From assembly GCA_947168565.1 (NCBI GenBank), contig CAMVMM010000020.1, positions 1 through 39,703 on the forward strand: DNA of 39,703 nucleotides, in the 5' to 3' direction. The stretch is from an uncultured Clostridia bacterium (lineage in GTDB: Bacteria; Bacillota; Clostridia; Christensenellales; CAG-138). Each line of letters begins with the position of its first letter. The first letter of the stretch is position 1. The position numbers and the translations under genes were made by a program. This document shows, piece after piece, positions 1 through 8,735 of the stretch. Under the pieces are notes generated by a model. The model saw only the letters and a program-made list of their open reading frames with translations. It ran no database searches and was not told where the DNA came from.

Positions 1-40
1 ATAATATGATTTTATATAACAGAAAAAGCGCCGTTTCCAA

Positions 41-67
41 AAGCCTTCCCCTCCGCGGGGAAGGCTT
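41..67. repeat. Perfect inverted repeat in the intergenic region left of tsf
   Basis: Two 11-base arms (41-51 and 57-67) pair perfectly around a five-base loop. On the minus strand the hairpin is followed, about 15 bases on, by a short T run, so it could be a second terminator behind tsf. The surrounding 1-180 has no credible gene. It contains GC-rich patches, and its TTTTTGTTCTGATGG segment (minus strand, around 160-175) resembles the dispersed intergenic repeats I associate with gut Clostridia. That last point is recollection, not a search result. Confidence 0.5.
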
Positions 68-189
68 GACGAAGCTGACCCGCCGCGCGGAAGTTTCGGG
101 CGAGGGTGCGAAGCAGTCCGAGCCCGAAGCGGAAGTGCGGCGGCTGCGCGTACTCCATCAGAACAAAAAGGTACTTTCTTTAACACAAA

Positions 190-215
190 TTCGGCGACCC
201 TCTCGGGTCGCCGAA
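190..215 (-). terminator. Terminator of the rpsB-tsf operon
   Basis: An 11-bp perfect stem (190-200 with 205-215) closes a GAGA tetraloop when read on the minus strand. It is followed by a T-rich stretch (TTTGTGTT). It lies 74 bases beyond the tsf stop codon, where a rho-independent terminator is expected. Confidence 0.8.
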
Positions 216-288
216 CCTTTATAAAAAGCAATTCGCTTTAAAGCATTATTAAGCTAAATTCAGCATTACAAGGCTTTATTATGCCTCA

Positions 289-1170
289 TTACGCCTTCTT
301 GGTCTGCGCCATAACTTCCTCTGCGAAGTTGTCGCTGCGCTTCTCAAGGCCCTCGCCCATCTCGAAGCGGGTGAAGGAGATGACCTCGAACCTGCCGCCG
401 ATCATATCGGAAACGGACTGGTCGGGATTCTTAACGAAGGGCTGCTCAAGCAGGCAGACTTCCTTATAGTACTTCTGGATGCGGCCCTCGACCATCTTAT
501 CGATGATGGCGGCGGGCTTGCCCTCCTCAAGCGCCTGGGCGCGGAGGATCTCGCGCTCATGCTCGAGCTCGGCCTCGTCGCAATCCGCACGGTTCAGGCA
601 GGTGGGCTTTGCGGCCGCGATCTGCATGGAAACGTCGTGCGCAACGGCGGGATGCTCGTTATTGCTGATGTGAAGCAGAACGCCGATCTTGCCGCCGAGG
701 TGAACGTAGGTATCCACGATGCCTTCGATGCGATTGAAGCGGCGGATGGTGATCTTTTCACCGATCTTGGCAACGGCCTCGTTGATGACCTGGGACACGG
801 TCTTGCTCTCGTCCTCGGAATAGGTCTGCTCCATCATTTCCTCAACGGAAGCGGGGTTTTTCTTGGCAACGTGCTTTGCAAGGTTTGCAACCAGCGCCTT
901 GAAGTCGTCGGTCTTGGCAACGAAGTCGGTTTCGCAGTTTACCTCAATGATGACGCCAACGCCGCACTTTTCGCACACGAAGCAGTCCACAAGACCCTCG
1001 GCCGCGATGCGGGAAGCCTTCTTTGCGGAAGCCGCGAGGCTCTTTTCACGCAGATAGTCCAGAGCCTTTTCGATATCGCCATCGCACTCCTTGAGTGCCT
1101 TTTTGCAGTCCATCATGCCGGCGCCGGAACGCTCACGAAGCGCCATTACGTCTTTTGCGGTGAATTCCAT
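289..1170 (-). CDS. tsf: Elongation factor Ts
   Basis: EF-Ts is the cytoplasmic guanine-nucleotide exchange factor that recycles EF-Tu from GDP to GTP. The protein is 293 residues, in the normal range. It opens with [20 protein letters not shown], the family's UBA-like N-terminus, and continues with DCKKALKE and the [15 protein letters not shown] core that contacts EF-Tu. I start it at the ATG at 1170, because a GGAGG ribosome site sits at 1179-1183. An in-frame TTG at 1185 would place that site inside the coding region. It lies 88 bases behind rpsB on the same strand and ends before a terminator at 190-215, the usual rpsB-tsf arrangement. Confidence 0.97.
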   Translation of the reverse strand: MEFTAKDVMALRERSGAGMMDCKKALKECDGDIEKALDYLREKSLAASAKKASRIAAEGLVDCFVCEKCGVGVIIEVNCETDFVAKTDDFKALVANLAKHVAKKNPASVEEMMEQTYSEDESKTVSQVINEAVAKIGEKITIRRFNRIEGIVDTYVHLGGKIGVLLHISNNEHPAVAHDVSMQIAAAKPTCLNRADCDEAELEHEREILRAQALEEGKPAAIIDKMVEGRIQKYYKEVCLLEQPFVKNPDQSVSDMIGGRFEVISFTRFEMGEGLEKRSDNFAEEVMAQTKKA

Positions 1171-1258
1171 TGAATGTTCCTCCAAATTATGATATGAAAT
1201 TTAACAATGTTAGAACGAAAGGGAGCGATATATCCTCCCTTTCGTAAAATTAAGCGAA

Positions 1259-2011
1259 TTAGAAATTATCCTCTTCGTCGGCTTCCTCGGGCTCGCCGCC
1301 GATCTCCACGGCGGAATCGGTCATCTGAACGCCCTGCTTGCCTTCGAGAACGGCATCGGCCATCTTGGAAGCGATGAGCTTGACGGCGCGGATAGCGTCG
1401 TCGTTGCCGGGGATGACGTAGTCAACGTCGTCGGGATCGCAGTTGGTATCGACTATTGCAACGATCGGGATGCCGAGGGTGCGCGCTTCGAGAACGGCGA
1501 TATGCTCCTTGCGGGGGTCAACAACGAACATGCAGCTGGGGAGCTTTTTCATTTCGCGGATGCCGCCGAGGTTCTTGAGGAGCTTTTCGCGCAGAGCGCA
1601 GAGCTGAACGACTTCCTTTTTGGGAAGAAGGTCGAAATCGCCGTCGGCCTCCATCTTGTCGATCTGGTTGAGCTTGGCGATACGGGTCTGGATGGTCTTG
1701 AAATTGGTGAGAAGACCGCCGAGCCAGCGCTGGTTTACGTAGAACATTTCGCAGCGCTTTGCTTCCTGCTCGATGCTCTCCTGAGCCTGCTTCTTGGTGC
1801 CTACGAAAAGCACGGTGCCGTCCGCCATGGCGATGTCACGAACGAAATTATAGGCTTCGTCGATCTTTTTAACGGTTTTGGAAAGGTCGATGATGTAGAT
1901 ACCGTTGCGCTCGGTGAAGATGTATTCCTTCATCTTCGGGTTCCAGCGGCGGGTCTGATGACCGAAATGCACGCCCGCTTCAAGAAGCTGCTTCATAGAA
2001 ATAACTGACAT
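1259..2011 (-). CDS. rpsB: 30S ribosomal protein S2
   Basis: S2 binds the head-body junction of the 30S subunit. The translation (250 residues) has the family hallmarks in order: [20 protein letters not shown] at the N-terminus, [34 protein letters not shown], and [30 protein letters not shown]. The tail is acidic (EEADEEDNF). The start at 2011 is chosen for the AGGAGG site about eight bases upstream; an in-frame extension to 2059 runs through the structured leader and lacks a ribosome site. It is co-transcribed with tsf, and a promoter and leader RNA lie upstream (2041-2150). Confidence 0.97.
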   Translation of the reverse strand: MSVISMKQLLEAGVHFGHQTRRWNPKMKEYIFTERNGIYIIDLSKTVKKIDEAYNFVRDIAMADGTVLFVGTKKQAQESIEQEAKRCEMFYVNQRWLGGLLTNFKTIQTRIAKLNQIDKMEADGDFDLLPKKEVVQLCALREKLLKNLGGIREMKKLPSCMFVVDPRKEHIAVLEARTLGIPIVAIVDTNCDPDDVDYVIPGNDDAIRAVKLIASKMADAVLEGKQGVQMTDSAVEIGGEPEEADEEDNF

Positions 2012-2040
2012 GATAAAACCTCCTGTTTTTAAATTTCCGC

Positions 2041-2100
2041 CCCGCGCTTCATCTCCCAAGGGAACCTCAACAGAGGCACAGCCCTCGGGATCGGCGCGGG
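2041..2100 (-). promoter_or_regulatory. Structured 5' leader of rpsB
   Basis: Read on the minus strand, three nested helices stack. CCCGCGC (2094-2100) pairs with GCGCGGG (2041-2047). CCGAGGG (2082-2088) pairs with CCCTTGG (2056-2062), using one G-U. CCTC (2073-2076 side) pairs with GAGG (2065-2068) around a TGTT loop. The element sits between the predicted transcription start (about 2115) and the S2 ribosome site, where ribosomal-protein autoregulatory leaders are found. Autoregulation by S2 is inference from position and structure; I cannot assign it to a named leader family. Confidence 0.55.
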
Positions 2101-2121
2101 TGAGTTATTTCAAGCCTTTAA

Positions 2122-2150
2122 ATATTATCATAAGCGCCTGCATTTTTCAA
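2122..2150 (-). promoter_or_regulatory. Promoter of rpsB-tsf
   Basis: On the minus strand there is TTGAAA (2145-2150), a 17-base spacer, then TAATAT (2122-2127), preceded by an extended -10 TGA. The predicted start near 2115 gives a leader of about 100 bases before rpsB. The sigma-A consensus match is good at -35 and moderate at -10. Confidence 0.65.
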
Positions 2151-2223
2151 GCTTTTTTTGCGGTTTTGCAAGCCGAAAAAGCAATATATTTAACCGTTTT
2201 CATATCGAAAAGCGGCGAATGCG

Positions 2224-3198
2224 TCACCACGGGAACGAGGCAAGCGCGTTTTCCGTTTTTTCAGCGGAATCCGTGCCTCCCGTGCGCTCCTCATACAGCG
2301 CGAGCGAAACCGCTTCCGCAAGCTGCGCAAGCGCCGCGGCGCTGTATTTTTTTGCGGCGGCGCAGGCCTTTTCGTTTGGATAGCTCTTGCCCGGAAGCTT
2401 TGCGGCGGCCGCCTTCACGCTCAGGCCCGCGTCCATAAGCCGCCTTCCCTCAAGCATTTTTCTGAAATTTGAAAGCAACGCGCCTATCACAAGGGGTATG
2501 TCGTCCTTTTCCGAAAGCAGGGAGTGCAGCGCACGGATGCCGTCCGCGCTCTTGCCGGCGCTCAGGCAGTTTATAGCGTCGAACACCTTGAACTCAATGC
2601 TGCTGACCGTGGAGCCGGAAACGGTTTCGGCGGTTATCACGCCGCCCTCCCCAACCCGGTCTATCGCCTTTTGCAGCTCGTTGTTCAATCGCACCATATC
2701 CGTGCCCACAAGGCCCACAAGCGTGGCTGCCGTGGCTTTATCCAGCACCGCGCCCCTGCGCGAAGCGGTAACCACGCACCACGCGGCGGCCTCGGCCTGA
2801 TCCGGCTTTGTGAAAAGCACCTCTCTGCCCCTGCCTGAAAAGAAGGCGAGCAGCTTGGATTTTGAGTCAAGCTCCCCCTTCACTCCGATAAAAAGCGCGG
2901 TGGTCTCCGGCACATTTTCAAGGTATTCCGCAAGCGCCTTATCCGCCCCCTGCTCGACGCCCTTTGCCACCACAACGGATCTCGAGCTTAAAAGCGGCAG
3001 CATCTCGCACGCCTCCATCACGGCCTCCGCGCCCGCATCGTGGATAATGCGCAGATCAAACACCCTTGCATCTTCGGGAATTAGCTCCTCGCACGAGCGC
3101 AGGCAGGCCTCCTTGAAAAACTCGTCCTCGCCGTGCAGAAGATACGCGCCGGAGACGGTTTCGATATTCAGCTTTTTTAAAAATTCTCTGTAATTCAT
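2224..3198 (-). CDS. holA: DNA polymerase III delta subunit
   Basis: Delta is the wrench subunit of the clamp loader that opens the beta clamp on DNA. The 324-residue length is typical. The N-terminus (NYREFLKKLN..GAYLLHGEDEFFKEACLRS) matches the family's start. FKVFDAINCLSAGKSADGI and KDDIPLVIGALLSNFRKML match the domain II/III region, although the family is poorly conserved. Its ATG overlaps the comEC stop codon by four bases (ATGA) and has no clear ribosome site, so translation is probably coupled. comEC followed by holA is a familiar gene pair in Bacillota. The next gene, rpsB, has its own promoter, so holA is probably the end of the recD2 operon. I saw no convincing terminator. Confidence 0.9.
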   Translation of the reverse strand: MNYREFLKKLNIETVSGAYLLHGEDEFFKEACLRSCEELIPEDARVFDLRIIHDAGAEAVMEACEMLPLLSSRSVVVAKGVEQGADKALAEYLENVPETTALFIGVKGELDSKSKLLAFFSGRGREVLFTKPDQAEAAAWCVVTASRRGAVLDKATAATLVGLVGTDMVRLNNELQKAIDRVGEGGVITAETVSGSTVSSIEFKVFDAINCLSAGKSADGIRALHSLLSEKDDIPLVIGALLSNFRKMLEGRRLMDAGLSVKAAAAKLPGKSYPNEKACAAAKKYSAAALAQLAEAVSLALYEERTGGTDSAEKTENALASFPW

Positions 3199-4712
3199 GC
3201 TTTGATTATACCCGTAATGTATGCAAAAGTAAACAGTATCAGCAGCGGAAGCGCAAATTCAAGCCGCTTTTTGAAGGGCCTTAAAACGTATTCCGAAAGC
3301 GCGAACAGCAGCACAAGATAGATAAGGCAGCAGACGGAGGAGGGCGGAGAAAGCTCCACCGAAGCAAGCGGCAGCTTTGAAAGAAGCCGCAGCGCACTCT
3401 CCACCGCGAAAAGTATGCCCCTTGGCACTATCGCAGCAAGCTGCGCCGCGCCCGGCAGAACGAAGGCGAGAAGCGTGCAGACGAGCGCAAGCATCACGAC
3501 CGCAGAGAACGCGGGAACCGCGATAAGATTGGCTATGAGCGTATAGGGAGCGAGCGAGGAATAATAGCGAAGCTGAAGCATCAGCGTGCCGGCCGTGGCG
3601 GCAAGGCAGACCGAGATCGCCGAGGCGAGCGCCGAAGGAAGCCTTGCTTTATTGAGCCCTTCGGTGAACGAGCGGTAGAAAAGCGCGATACCGAACACCG
3701 CCGAAAAAGAAAACTGAAAGCCGAGGGAATAGATTTGAAACGGATTGAAGCCGAGAATGATCATGGCCGCAAGCGAAAGCGCGGAAAGCGTGTCCGCCCT
3801 CCTTTCAAGCGCGCCCGAAGCAAGCACGCACACCGTCATTATTGCCGCGCGAACTATTCCCGGCGTGTACGCCGCCACGGTGCAGTAGAGCCCCGCGGCA
3901 AGCGCCACAACTATAAGCTTGAGAACGCGCCTTCTTTTTGGCACAAGCGCCGACACCGCGCCCGCGATTATCCCCATGTGAAAGCCGGATATTGCAAGCA
4001 GATGCGCCGTTCCGCTTGCGCGGTATGCCTCGGCGCGCTCCTCGGACAGCTCGGTTCTCACTCCGAGAAGCAGCGCGGAGAAGATGCCGCTGTCCTCCCC
4101 AAAGGCAAGGCGGATGCGCTGCTCGGCTGCATCCCGAATCCCATGCACGAGCTCCGCAAGCGGCAGGGCGTGTTCACCCTTTACGCTGAAGCTTTCGGCG
4201 GAGGCGATGCAGCCTATGCCCGAGGCGAGCATGGATTTGCGTTCATCGTAGGTGCCGAAGCGCCGATCCGGCTTGCGCACGAAGGCATCCGCTTCGATGA
4301 TATCGCCAATGCGCGGCGCCAGAGCCGAACCTGCTTTCACCTTCAGCCTCACTCTTTTATTGAAGGGGGCCCCGTTCAGCTTTGCCCGCTCAAGCGTGAG
4401 CAGGCTTTCGCCCTCCCCCGCTTCAATCTCGCATACCGCGCCCTCGACCCTCGCCCTTTCAAAATCGAAATCGGCGGGAAGCGCAATTGCAGCAAAAGCA
4501 AGCCCTGTCAGCGCGGAGAGCGCAAGCAGTGCAAGGCGGTACCTTTTGAAAGCGGCGAGCGCACAGCCTGAGGCCGCAAAAAGTATGACGAGCGGCAGGA
4601 GCAGGCGCTTTGGGATATTCGCGCAAAGCAAAATGCCCGCCATCATACCGAGCGCGAGCTCAAACAGCGGGCGATGATTTATGAGCCTGTTTTCAGCATT
4701 CAAACAGGGCAT
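3195..4712 (-). CDS. comEC: ComEC/Rec2-family DNA uptake channel protein, lacking the C-terminal nuclease-like domain
   Basis: ComEC forms the inner-membrane channel that carries single-stranded DNA during transformation. The 505-residue protein has an N-terminal hydrophobic region, then a soluble beta-rich OB-like segment (about residues 85-175). It then enters the Competence domain (SGTAHLLAISGFHMGIIAG, near residue 240), which has many hydrophobic helices to the C-terminus. Full-length ComEC proteins of about 750 residues end in a metallo-beta-lactamase domain. Here the protein stops after the last membrane helices, the stop overlaps the holA start, and no separate metallo-beta-lactamase gene lies nearby. 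No good ribosome site precedes the ATG at 4712, so the start is less certain than the family call. comF lies upstream in the same operon. Confidence 0.9.
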   Translation of the reverse strand: MPCLNAENRLINHRPLFELALGMMAGILLCANIPKRLLLPLVILFAASGCALAAFKRYRLALLALSALTGLAFAAIALPADFDFERARVEGAVCEIEAGEGESLLTLERAKLNGAPFNKRVRLKVKAGSALAPRIGDIIEADAFVRKPDRRFGTYDERKSMLASGIGCIASAESFSVKGEHALPLAELVHGIRDAAEQRIRLAFGEDSGIFSALLLGVRTELSEERAEAYRASGTAHLLAISGFHMGIIAGAVSALVPKRRRVLKLIVVALAAGLYCTVAAYTPGIVRAAIMTVCVLASGALERRADTLSALSLAAMIILGFNPFQIYSLGFQFSFSAVFGIALFYRSFTEGLNKARLPSALASAISVCLAATAGTLMLQLRYYSSLAPYTLIANLIAVPAFSAVVMLALVCTLLAFVLPGAAQLAAIVPRGILFAVESALRLLSKLPLASVELSPPSSVCCLIYLVLLFALSEYVLRPFKKRLEFALPLLILFTFAYITGIIKA

Positions 4713-4744
4713 GGATGATCAAACGGTAAAGCTTATCTCCGTTT

Positions 4745-5125
4745 TCAGCCGTTCACAACGGCCATTGCCTCTATCTCAACGAGTGCGCCTGCGGGAAGCG
4801 CCGCCACCTCAACGCAGCTCCTTGCCGGGAAGGGCTCGCGGATGAGCATGCCGTAGAGCTTGTTTACCAGCGCGAAATCGGCCATGTTTTTAACAAAAAC
4901 CGTGGTTTTAACGATGCCGTCCAGCGAGGAGCCCGCCGCCTCAAGCACCTCTTTGAGGTTGTTTATAGCCTGAATGGTCTGCGCCTCAACGCCGTTTGCC
5001 ATCTCGCCGGTCTCGGGATTGAGCCCTATCTGACCGGAAGTGAATACCATCTTGCCGACCTTTACGCAGTGGCTGTAAGGGCCGATCGCCTTGGGTGCGT
5101 TTTCAGAGAAAACTGCCTGTTTCAT
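4745..5125 (-). CDS. ridA: RidA-family reactive enamine/imine deaminase
   Basis: RidA hydrolyses reactive 2-aminoacrylate-type intermediates released by PLP enzymes such as serine/threonine dehydratases. The 126-residue length is typical of this trimeric family. Family signatures are AIGPYSHCVKVGKMVFTSGQ near the N-terminus, NLKEVLEAAGSSLDGIVKTT in the middle and FPARSCVEVAALPAGALVEIE near the C-terminus, including the conserved Arg and Glu of the active site. The ATG at 5125 has a GGAGG site eight bases upstream. It sits between rimI and comEC, so its neighbours give no direct metabolic partner. An L-serine dehydratase operon lies about 10 kb away, but that is the iron-sulfur type, not a PLP enzyme. 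Confidence 0.95.
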   Translation of the reverse strand: MKQAVFSENAPKAIGPYSHCVKVGKMVFTSGQIGLNPETGEMANGVEAQTIQAINNLKEVLEAAGSSLDGIVKTTVFVKNMADFALVNKLYGMLIREPFPARSCVEVAALPAGALVEIEAMAVVNG

Positions 5126-5146
5126 TTTGTTGTCCTCCGTAAAAAA

Positions 5147-5626
5147 TTAAATATTGTGTTCGGCGAGAGTTTTGTTTATATCCTCGTTCCAAAGAATAAA
5201 AGCGTTCTCGCCGGTGTCGCTGTAATATTTTTTTCTGATGCCCGCCTTTGAAAAGCCAAGCGAGGCATAGAGCGCCTGCGCACCGAAATTGAATTCGCGC
5301 ACCTCAAGCGTCATTCGCTTCGCCCCGCGCCGCGCCGCGCCCTTCATAAGCGAAAGGATCAGCATGGTTGCCACGCGCTGCCTGCGAAACTCGGGTATTA
5401 CGGCGATATTCGTCATGTGCGCTTCATCATACATGACCCATTCGCCCGCGTAGCCCACTATACGCCCGCCGCACTCCGCCACAACGTAGTACGCAACGTC
5501 GTTTTCCACGACTTCGCCTATGAGCGACTCAACGCTCCACGGCTGCGTGAAGCTTGCGCATTCTATTTCGTATACCTGCTCGATATCGGGCAGCGTCATC
5601 TCTCTGTAAATTACGGTTTCATCCAT
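5147..5626 (-). CDS. rimI: GNAT N-acetyltransferase, RimI-like (ribosomal protein S18 alanine N-acetyltransferase)
   Basis: The family transfers acetyl groups from acetyl-CoA to the N-terminal alanine of S18. The 159-residue chain has a RimI-like N-terminus (MTLPDIEQVYEIECASFTQP), HMTNIAVIPEFRRQRVATML (the acetyl-CoA pyrophosphate loop, RRQRVA), and LEVREFNFGAQALYASLGF with the Asn/Tyr positions of the family. I start at the ATG at 5626; a longer in-frame reading to 5758 lies wholly inside comF and looks non-coding. An AGGAGGG site lies about 14 bases upstream, somewhat far. The start overlaps the comF stop by eight bases, so translation may be coupled. Specificity for S18 is by family resemblance only. 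Confidence 0.88.
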   Translation of the reverse strand: MDETVIYREMTLPDIEQVYEIECASFTQPWSVESLIGEVVENDVAYYVVAECGGRIVGYAGEWVMYDEAHMTNIAVIPEFRRQRVATMLILSLMKGAARRGAKRMTLEVREFNFGAQALYASLGFSKAGIRKKYYSDTGENAFILWNEDINKTLAEHNI

Positions 5627-6284
5627 AGCCGTTTGTGTTTCCCTCCTCTGCGCAGCAGGCGGTGAGCGCATAGACCCGCACCGCGCCGCGCTTTTTAAGC
5701 TCCCCGGCGCATTCGGAAAGCGTGGAGCCGGTGGTTTTGATATCGTCCACCAAAACAATGCTCAAGCCCCTGCATTCCTTTGAAGCCAGGAATGCGCCCT
5801 TAAGGTTTTTCAGCCTCTGCTCCCGCGTCATCAGGGACTGCTTTTCGGTTTCCATGACCCTTGCGAGCAGGTCGGTCCTCACCGGCAGAGCGCATTTTTC
5901 GGATACCGCCTCGGCAAGCACCTCGCTTTGGTTATATCCCCTCTGCTTAAGGCGGTTTTCCGAAAGCGGAACCGGCACGATGCAGTCCGCGCTCCATTCG
6001 GGAGGAATTGCCATAAAGTGCGCCAGAAATTCTTTTTTATAAACGGCGCCGTTGAATTTAAAGCTCACAAGCGCCCTGCGCGCCGGCTCCGTGTAGAGCA
6101 GGCCCGCGTCAAAGCCGTCTATATCGCGCAAATTCGGAAGCGCCGGCACAGATTTAAGCTTGCTCTCGCAATCCGCGCATACTCCGTAGGAATTTACTAC
6201 CGACTCACGATTGCAGCAATGGCATTTGAGGTGCTGCGGAAAAAGCACGTCCGCCGCCGCTTTAACCAAAGCCTCAAGCCTCAT
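5619..6284 (-). CDS. comF: ComF-family phosphoribosyltransferase-like protein
   Basis: ComF proteins combine an N-terminal zinc-finger-like segment with a phosphoribosyltransferase fold and help internalised DNA in natural transformation. Here CHCCNRE..CADCE (about residues 22-43 from the chosen start) is the double-CxxC segment. DCIVPVPLSENRLKQRGYNQ is the family's central motif, and SIVLVDDIKTTGSTLSECA is the PRPP-binding loop. The start at 6284 is chosen because the ATG overlaps the recD2 stop (ATGA) and the next residues match the family. The longer frame to 6377 is inside recD2. The 221-residue length is normal. Its position between recD2 and comEC supports a role in DNA uptake or recombination. 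Confidence 0.92.
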   Translation of the reverse strand: MRLEALVKAAADVLFPQHLKCHCCNRESVVNSYGVCADCESKLKSVPALPNLRDIDGFDAGLLYTEPARRALVSFKFNGAVYKKEFLAHFMAIPPEWSADCIVPVPLSENRLKQRGYNQSEVLAEAVSEKCALPVRTDLLARVMETEKQSLMTREQRLKNLKGAFLASKECRGLSIVLVDDIKTTGSTLSECAGELKKRGAVRVYALTACCAEEGNTNGYG

Positions 6285-8482
6285 TGGGCTATCCCCTCTT
6301 TCCTTTCGATAAGGAATCGGCAAAGCGCGCTGTACCGCTTTCTGATATTGCAGTTTTCCACCATCAAGCGGATGCACTCCGCCGTGCCGAGGATTATCAC
6401 GGAATGCCGCGCGCGCGTGATCGCGGTGTAGAGGATATTTCTGTTGAAAAGCATCCTCGGGCCGCTCACAAGCGGCAGTACGACGGTTGGAAACTCGCTC
6501 CCCTGGCTCTTATGCACGGAGATGCAGTACGCAAGCTCCAACTCCTCAAGCTGGGTGAAATTATAATCCGCCGTGCGCTCATCGTCAAACAGCACGGTCA
6601 TGGAGCTCAGCTCGGTGTCTATCTCCATTATGGTGCCTATATCGCCGTTGAAAACGCCCGTGCCCTTGCTGCGCGCCCTGCCGTGAACAAGCTTTACCCA
6701 CTCAAGGTCGTAGTTATTCTTTATCTGCATCACGCGGTCGCCCTCGCGGAAAACGGTTTCGCCGTATCTATACTCGTGCTTTTCCTCGCCGGGCGGGTTC
6801 AGCTCCTGCTGGAGCGCCGCATTGAGATTATATACCCCAAGCGGATTGGATTTCATTGGCGAAAGCACCTGAAGCTCGCTCGATTTGCCGAGGTAGGCGT
6901 AATCGGAGCAAAGGTTCTTCACCGATTCAAGCGCCACGGAGGCATTCGGGCAGGGATAAAACATAAAGTCCTCCTGCATGGAAAGCTCCGGCATCCTGCC
7001 TTCATTCACAAGATGGGCGTTTGTGACTATGCCTGATCTGCCCGCCTGGCGGAATATCTCATCCAGCCTGATCACCGGCACGGTGCCGGAATCGACTATA
7101 TCCTTCAGCACGTTTCCCGGCCCGACGGAGGGAAGCTGATCCACGTCCCCCACCATAATGAGCCGCGTGCCGCTCTCAAGCGCCTTCAAAAGCGAGTGGA
7201 AAAGGGAGATATCCACCATGGACATTTCGTCTATGATAACGGTGTCCGCCTCGATCGGGTCATCCCTGTTTTTATTGAAGCTTTCGGCGCTTGCGTTGTA
7301 TTCAAGCAGGCGGTGGATCGTGCGCGCCTCCCTGCCGGTGGTGTCGCTGATGCGCTTTGCGGCTCTGCCCGTGGGCGCGGCAAGCTCAAATTCAAGCTTC
7401 TGCCGCTCCAAAAGCTCTATTATAAAGCGCAGTATGGTGGTTTTGCCCGTGCCCGGGCCGCCCGTCACCACCAGCACGCCGTCCGAAACGCTTCTGACCA
7501 CCGCCTCGCGCTGCTTTGCGGCAAGCGAGATGCGGTTTTTCTTTTCCATGCGCTCTATCTCGCCCTCAACGTCTATGAGCGGCAGCATTTTCACGCTTTC
7601 AAGAAGCCGCGAGAGCATCAGCGCAGAGTCCGACTCAAGATGGTGCATCACGGGAAGAAAAACCGTTTGCACGCCTTCCACACTCTTTTCTATAAGTTCG
7701 CCTTCAAAGAGCATGGAATCCAAAACGGCGCTCACGAGCTCAAGCTCGATATTCAGCACGTTGTTTGAAGCGAACATCAGCAAAATATCGCGCGGCAGGC
7801 AGGTGTTGCCCTCCGACGCGGCCGCCGAAAGCGCATATTTGATGCCGGAGCGGATGCGGAAGGTGGAATCACGCTCATAGCCCGCCTCTATTGCGATCTT
7901 ATCCGCCGTTTTAAAGCCAATGCTTTCCACGTCGTCTATAAGCATATAGGGATTGAGCTTTATTTTTTGAACGCAGTCCTTGCCGTAAAGCTTATATATC
8001 TTCATGGTCATCGGCAGCGTGAAGCCAAGCTGCTGCATGCCTATCACCATATCCTGCAATTCAAGCTTTTCAACGTAGGATTCGTGGATCTGCTTTGCTT
8101 TTTTGGGGCCGATGCCGTTCAGCTCCGTCAGCTTTTCGGGTGAGGACCTTATGATTTCGAGCGTTTCCGCGCCGAAGGCGTCCACAAGCTGCCTTGCGAT
8201 GGATTTTCCTATGCCCTTTATGAAGCCGCTTGAAAGATAGGCAAGCACCGCCTCCATCGAGGTGGGCGTTTTGAGGGTGCAGGCGCTAATCCTGAGCTGC
8301 TCGCCGTAGATGGGATGCTCGCTCCAGGTGCCTGTCAGCTCCACGCTGTCCCCCTCGTTTATATGCGGAACAACGCCGACAGCGGTGATGGCGTCCCCGT
8401 TCTGATCTCGAACGGAGAGCACCGTCCAGCCGCTCTCGTCGCTGCGGTAGCGTATTGAGTTCACTGTGCCCGAAACGATCAT
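6281..8482 (-). CDS. recD2: RecD2-type 5'-3' DNA helicase (RecD/TraA family)
   Basis: RecD2 is a superfamily 1B helicase that works without RecBC in DNA repair and recombination. The 733-residue chain has the RecD2 architecture. First comes an N-terminal OB-like domain (residues 1-75), then a helix-hairpin-helix region (FIKGIGKSIARQLVDAFG, LNGIGPKKAKQI). The helicase core follows: Walker A GGPGTGKTT at 341-349, APTGRAAKR near 369, the Walker B IIDEMSM near 416-422, GDVDQLPSVG near 445-454, and the C-terminal motif CISVHKSQGSEF. The ribosome site before the ATG at 8482 is weak. A repeat element lies 52 bases upstream (8534-8692). It leads the operon recD2-comF-rimI-ridA-comEC-holA. Confidence 0.95.
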   Translation of the reverse strand: MIVSGTVNSIRYRSDESGWTVLSVRDQNGDAITAVGVVPHINEGDSVELTGTWSEHPIYGEQLRISACTLKTPTSMEAVLAYLSSGFIKGIGKSIARQLVDAFGAETLEIIRSSPEKLTELNGIGPKKAKQIHESYVEKLELQDMVIGMQQLGFTLPMTMKIYKLYGKDCVQKIKLNPYMLIDDVESIGFKTADKIAIEAGYERDSTFRIRSGIKYALSAAASEGNTCLPRDILLMFASNNVLNIELELVSAVLDSMLFEGELIEKSVEGVQTVFLPVMHHLESDSALMLSRLLESVKMLPLIDVEGEIERMEKKNRISLAAKQREAVVRSVSDGVLVVTGGPGTGKTTILRFIIELLERQKLEFELAAPTGRAAKRISDTTGREARTIHRLLEYNASAESFNKNRDDPIEADTVIIDEMSMVDISLFHSLLKALESGTRLIMVGDVDQLPSVGPGNVLKDIVDSGTVPVIRLDEIFRQAGRSGIVTNAHLVNEGRMPELSMQEDFMFYPCPNASVALESVKNLCSDYAYLGKSSELQVLSPMKSNPLGVYNLNAALQQELNPPGEEKHEYRYGETVFREGDRVMQIKNNYDLEWVKLVHGRARSKGTGVFNGDIGTIMEIDTELSSMTVLFDDERTADYNFTQLEELELAYCISVHKSQGSEFPTVVLPLVSGPRMLFNRNILYTAITRARHSVIILGTAECIRLMVENCNIRKRYSALCRFLIERKEGIAQ

Positions 8483-8533
8483 TATTTCTTACCGTGCGCT
8501 GCGGCAGCCTCGCAAACCGCTTTGCCGTATTTA

Positions 8534-8692
8534 TACTATCCTACACCTAAAACCTTGATTCGGACGGCATCTTTTCCGCCGTATCTGCTTCGTCAAATCT
8601 TGATTGGCGCTCCGAGCCAAGCTGCGATTCTCCTCATTGATACAACGAAAAATCTGCTCGCCCGCTCTCAATGTTTTAGATGTACGATAGTA
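8534..8692 (-). repeat. 159-bp terminal-inverted-repeat element, copy 1
   Basis: This is the reverse complement of copy 2 at 28,701-28,859, about 90 percent identical by eye and exactly the same length. The ends are inverted repeats of about 24 bases: TACTATCGTACATCTAAAAC at the right end (minus strand) and TACTATCCTACACCTAAAAC at the left end (plus strand). Flanking triplets are TTA on the left and TCA on the right. No open reading frame of note lies inside. It occupies most of the 347-base gap between recD2 and pyrI, upstream of recD2 and beyond the pyr terminator. It has the look of a miniature inverted-repeat element. Confidence 0.85.
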
Positions 8693-8735
8693 TCATATTA
8701 ACATATTTAAACCGTTATTGCAATTGCCGCGGCGT

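Noticed and set aside
3205-3225. A TATAAT-like box just before the holA start
   Set aside because: It lies only a few bases from the ATG, inside the end of comEC, with no matching -35. Coupled translation explains holA expression.
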